A stretch of 64,000 nucleotides of DNA from Gerris lacustris (Eukaryota; Arthropoda; Insecta; Hemiptera; Gerridae): the NCBI GenBank assembly GCA_951217055.1, contig OX578280.1, positions 10,852,271 through 10,916,270 of the forward strand, written 5' to 3'. Below the pieces are notes generated by a model, which was not told where the DNA came from, searched no databases, and was given only the letters and a program-made list of their open reading frames with translations. Positions 60,788-64,000 of this stretch are shown here, in pieces. How positions within the stretch are numbered: the stretch's first letter is position 1; each line of letters starts with the position of its first letter. The position numbers were made by a program, and so were the translations under genes.

Positions 60788-61516
60788 CTAACTAATATCA
60801 TGTTCACAATACCAATGAAACCCTTATTACGTGAGACATGACGTACAACCATTATGTATATATTTATTTATCTTTTAATTTGATGAATTTATAAACTATT
60901 TTCGAAAATCAGTAAAATAATTTGACTTATAGCACAGGTTTCTTTCCTTTAGTATTCCCTCTCCGGTTGAAATTGGAATTATCTTAAATAAATATATGCT
61001 TACATCCTTAAGAGAAGCCTACGCTGCTTACATACTTGGAGGGGGGGGGCAAGTATTTACTTTCAAACTTCAGAATGTTAGTCTGAGATCAATTTCCCGT
61101 CTTTTTTACTTTCCTCTTTAATTCCCGACCTTAATAAGAATAGAATTTTTAAAAAATCCTATGGGCAAACGTCAAAATTAATTTAAAATTCATCAAACTT
61201 TATAGATTTTATTATTGCGATTAAAAAAAGTCGTGACGTCAAGGTTAGAGAGGAGAGGGGGACATGGTTTAAACAAGCATACGTCAGCCATAATCAAACA
61301 GAATGGCAGTATGACTTTTTGAGAATGGAAATTCAATTATTTTCAATTCATAAAATTGTTTTGGTTCTAAGAAGAGGTTTTATAAAATGAGGGGGACTGC
61401 TCATAACATTATTTCATTATTGATTACTTATAATCGAATTTAATATTAAATTGCGAATCAGAATTAGCCTATACATATTTGTAATAATATACCTCTTCTG
61501 TAGCTATTAAGGAAAT
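60788..61516. other. No gene recognised
   Basis: AT-rich with a G run at 61041-61049. Confidence 0.5.
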
Positions 61517-62073
61517 AGTACATTACGCGTCGAGTGAGGAAAGTAGCATTTTGCATGCGAGTGTGGAGTTTGCACCCGAGCGACAGCGAGGGTAGTAAAA
61601 CCACACGAGCAATGCAAAATGCCGTTTTCGCACAAGTTGAGTACCGTACTTTATCTACGATTGTTAGATTTAAATAATAAATACAGAAAAAAATAAACTT
61701 TCTGTATGTAAGTTCGTATCTCTTCTCTTGATAAAGATGGCATTAATCTTGAGTTGTATTTTTTGCCGAATTAATTATTTCTGGAGGAGTATTATTCTCT
61801 ACATTTTCGTCAAAGCCACTTGATTCATTCATTGTTTTTCACTAAAAACTCGATATAAACAGTTACTTTAATAAAAGAATAGCAAATTAGTTTTGTTAAA
61901 TGTAAACAAACTCGCTAATCGTGCGTAAAGCTGAAGATTTCCTCTTCTTTACCGCGCTAGCATGGTAAAGAAGAGGAATTCTTCAGAACTATGAGACGCG
62001 CATGAGCAATGAATATAAGTACGTAAATCTAAACAGAGATATAATGTTTATATTTCATATCAATCGTAGATAA
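61517..62073 (+). repeat. Family D copy 3
   Basis: Full-length, from AGTACATTACGCGTCGAGTG to CAATCGTAGATAA, with the same hairpin (61930-61985). Confidence 0.82.
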
Positions 62074-62131
62074 AATAAATTTACCATTTTCTATTATTAG
62101 ATTCTCTTTCTTAATCCAATATCACATTTAT

Positions 62132-62170
<39 letters not shown>

Positions 62171-62417
62171 TAGTTTTTATTAACGTTATTAAACGTAAGA
62201 AAAGGAGTTAAAATGTTTTTGTATTTAATTTTTCCATGTTATAATGATATATATGTGTTTAAAGTCATCATTAATGTTTTAAATTGTTAATTTTATGAAT
62301 GTCTTCTTTTTGACGAATCCTGTGTGGGAAAATTGTTTTTAAAATTTTAACTTTAACTGTCTAGACGAAAAATTTTATTTATCACAAAACCTATATAAAG
62401 AAAAAATAGAAGAGTGA

Positions 62418-62461
62418 CTGAAGATGACCTTAATTAAAATAACAAGAAGGGTCGAAACGTC
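62418..62461 (+). other. Hammerhead-like CTGAAGA...GAAACGTC module
   Basis: CTGAAGA, then GACC/GGTC as a 4-bp stem around an AT-rich loop, then GAAACGTC. Confidence 0.4.
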
Positions 62462-62580
62462 TCACAAAAAACAAAAAATAATAGAAATGAATAAAGAAAA
62501 TCATATTTTTTAATAAATGTGAATTTATTTATAAAAAAAAAAAACCTTGATTATCCATTAGCAAAAATACAAATATAGTC

Positions 62581-62582
<2 letters not shown>

Positions 62583-62671
<89 letters not shown>
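62583..62671. repeat. TA microsatellite
   Basis: About 88 bp of TA. A shorter AT run is at 62138-62162. Confidence 0.97.
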
Positions 62672-62676
<5 letters not shown>

Positions 62677-63128
62677 ATGCATATAAATGTATTTATATAA
62701 ATATATCATGTTTATACATAAAGAGATATATTTTGTTTACTAGGTAGAATTTAAAATTATTTTTACAATGATTATATTTTATCTAATTTAAAATCTCCCT
62801 AAAAAAAAAAAAGGACATATGACATAATAATAATTCACTCTCATTAATGGCTACACAGCTTTAATAGAGTTATCATGTCCTATCCAGACCCTTTTTATGT
62901 AAACTACCCTTTTTAAAAAGCATTCTGATAAAGAAAAAAATACAGGATAAACCTTCTAAAATGAAAAAACGTAAAGGGGTAGCCGGTAGCTGTTATCTAA
63001 CCATTGTGACGGAACTACCCTCTTATCAGAATTTACAGTTGAATTTTCAGTGAAAAAAAAAACCTTTTTAACCTTAAAAAAAACTTATTTTCCTAAAAGT
63101 TATTGCTCAGGTTCTCTCGGCGTTTTCC

Positions 63129-63275
<147 letters not shown>

Positions 63276-63577
63276 TCTCCGTTTTATAATCATCATAATT
63301 CTCACTAAGAATTGGAGTTTGGCGGGAATTCATTTTATTTTATTCTTTCTTTATTTTTCCCCCTTAGGTTTTATTTATTTTTTAAAAAAAACACTCTAGA
63401 GATTTATTAATGGAAATAAAATGTAAAATATCCTCAACTAAGATTATATTTTACTTCCTTTTTTAGATTCAAAACATGATCTTTAATTTAAAACTTAAAA
63501 CCAAAAGAAGTAACCAAATCTAATATTACTTATAAATATTTGTAACACTACAATATTGTCACTGCAATTTTATATTA

Positions 63578-63842
63578 GCTACGTTTACAAGGTGTATTGA
63601 AATACACCATTTAAATTCGCATTTTTCCATATAAACCAACCGTATTTAGTGTAGTTCATCTCAAATTCGATACACCAAAATTCTGTACTGTATCGTATTG
63701 AACAGACCTTCAGTTACATATAAACACCTTACTGTATTAAGATCGTATTAAGGCATGCGCAGTTTATGTTTCTCCCCTGGGTGACCTGACACATCGACTG
63801 CACAAACATAACCTTTCACTGCCATTATAATTATTGAATGTT
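63578..63842 (+). repeat. Family J copy, right-truncated
   Basis: Shares GCTACGTTTACAA, TGTACTGTATCGTATTGAAC and GACACATCGACTGCACAAAC with 17571-17957. Confidence 0.7.
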
Positions 63843-64000
63843 GAAATCACCTAATGTCAGAAATGTATCCAAAAATTGCTTGCATATGAGTCTGCAAGAC
63901 AGTGAGACATTTTCATGTAACTTTTTTTGGTAACGCTTTTCGAGTTTATGTGCCAAAGTAAAGACATGAAAATGTCAAAAATATTCGAGCGTGCAGATTC

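Overview
This 64 kb window is AT-rich, repeat-saturated eukaryotic DNA. It has no operons, Shine-Dalgarno sites or dense ORFs, and it carries long TA, CT and GA microsatellites. Every protein-coding signal I recognise belongs to a transposable element. The mix of hAT-type, Tc1/mariner/pogo-type and PIF/Harbinger-type elements, a Jockey-like non-LTR fragment and Penelope-like tail motifs suggests an arthropod, most likely an insect. The species cannot be named from this window. I find no convincing host gene or exon, so the window reads as intergenic or intronic repeat desert.

Left third (1-22 kb): scattered copies of interspersed families (called A to J here). A deleted hAT element at 9158-9900 still carries the end of its transposase gene and a minisatellite made from its own subterminal motif. 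There are foldback elements at 12968-13597 and 16481-17092, PIF/Harbinger-type foldbacks at 12514, 18948 and 21947, and a TA-flanked 21-bp-TIR element at 20223-20916.

Middle (22-48 kb): a large Harbinger-type element at 24710-25630; a hAT MITE at 25913-26645; a 1.5 kb inverted pair of family A at 27673-29155; a 1.6 kb foldback at 31901-33487 and its damaged sister at 34254-34951. The sister is interrupted by a 5'-truncated Jockey-like retrotransposon (34961-35819) with an 11-bp target duplication. Further right are a 766-bp foldback whose loop encodes a Tc1/mariner-like transposase fragment (43842-44607) and a 1.27 kb foldback (45320-46592).

Right third (48-64 kb): a 58-bp-arm hairpin set between TA microsatellites, another hAT MITE at 49731-50380, and the main find at 51151-55087. 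That is a structurally complete 3.9 kb hAT-like transposon with a perfect 8-bp target duplication, inverted repeats of about 500 bp, and a 753-codon transposase frame broken by one TAG. Beyond it lie a tandem array of family H, a decamer satellite, and a hAT MITE nested inside a pogo/Tigger-type MITE (60313-60623 inside 60038-60785).

How the parts relate: the window is a stack of DNA-transposon insertions. Five hAT-type elements have perfect 8-bp target duplications and five Harbinger-type foldbacks have TAA or TTA duplications. Only the 51 kb element retains a nearly whole transposase. The many long inverted repeats would form long hairpins if transcribed.
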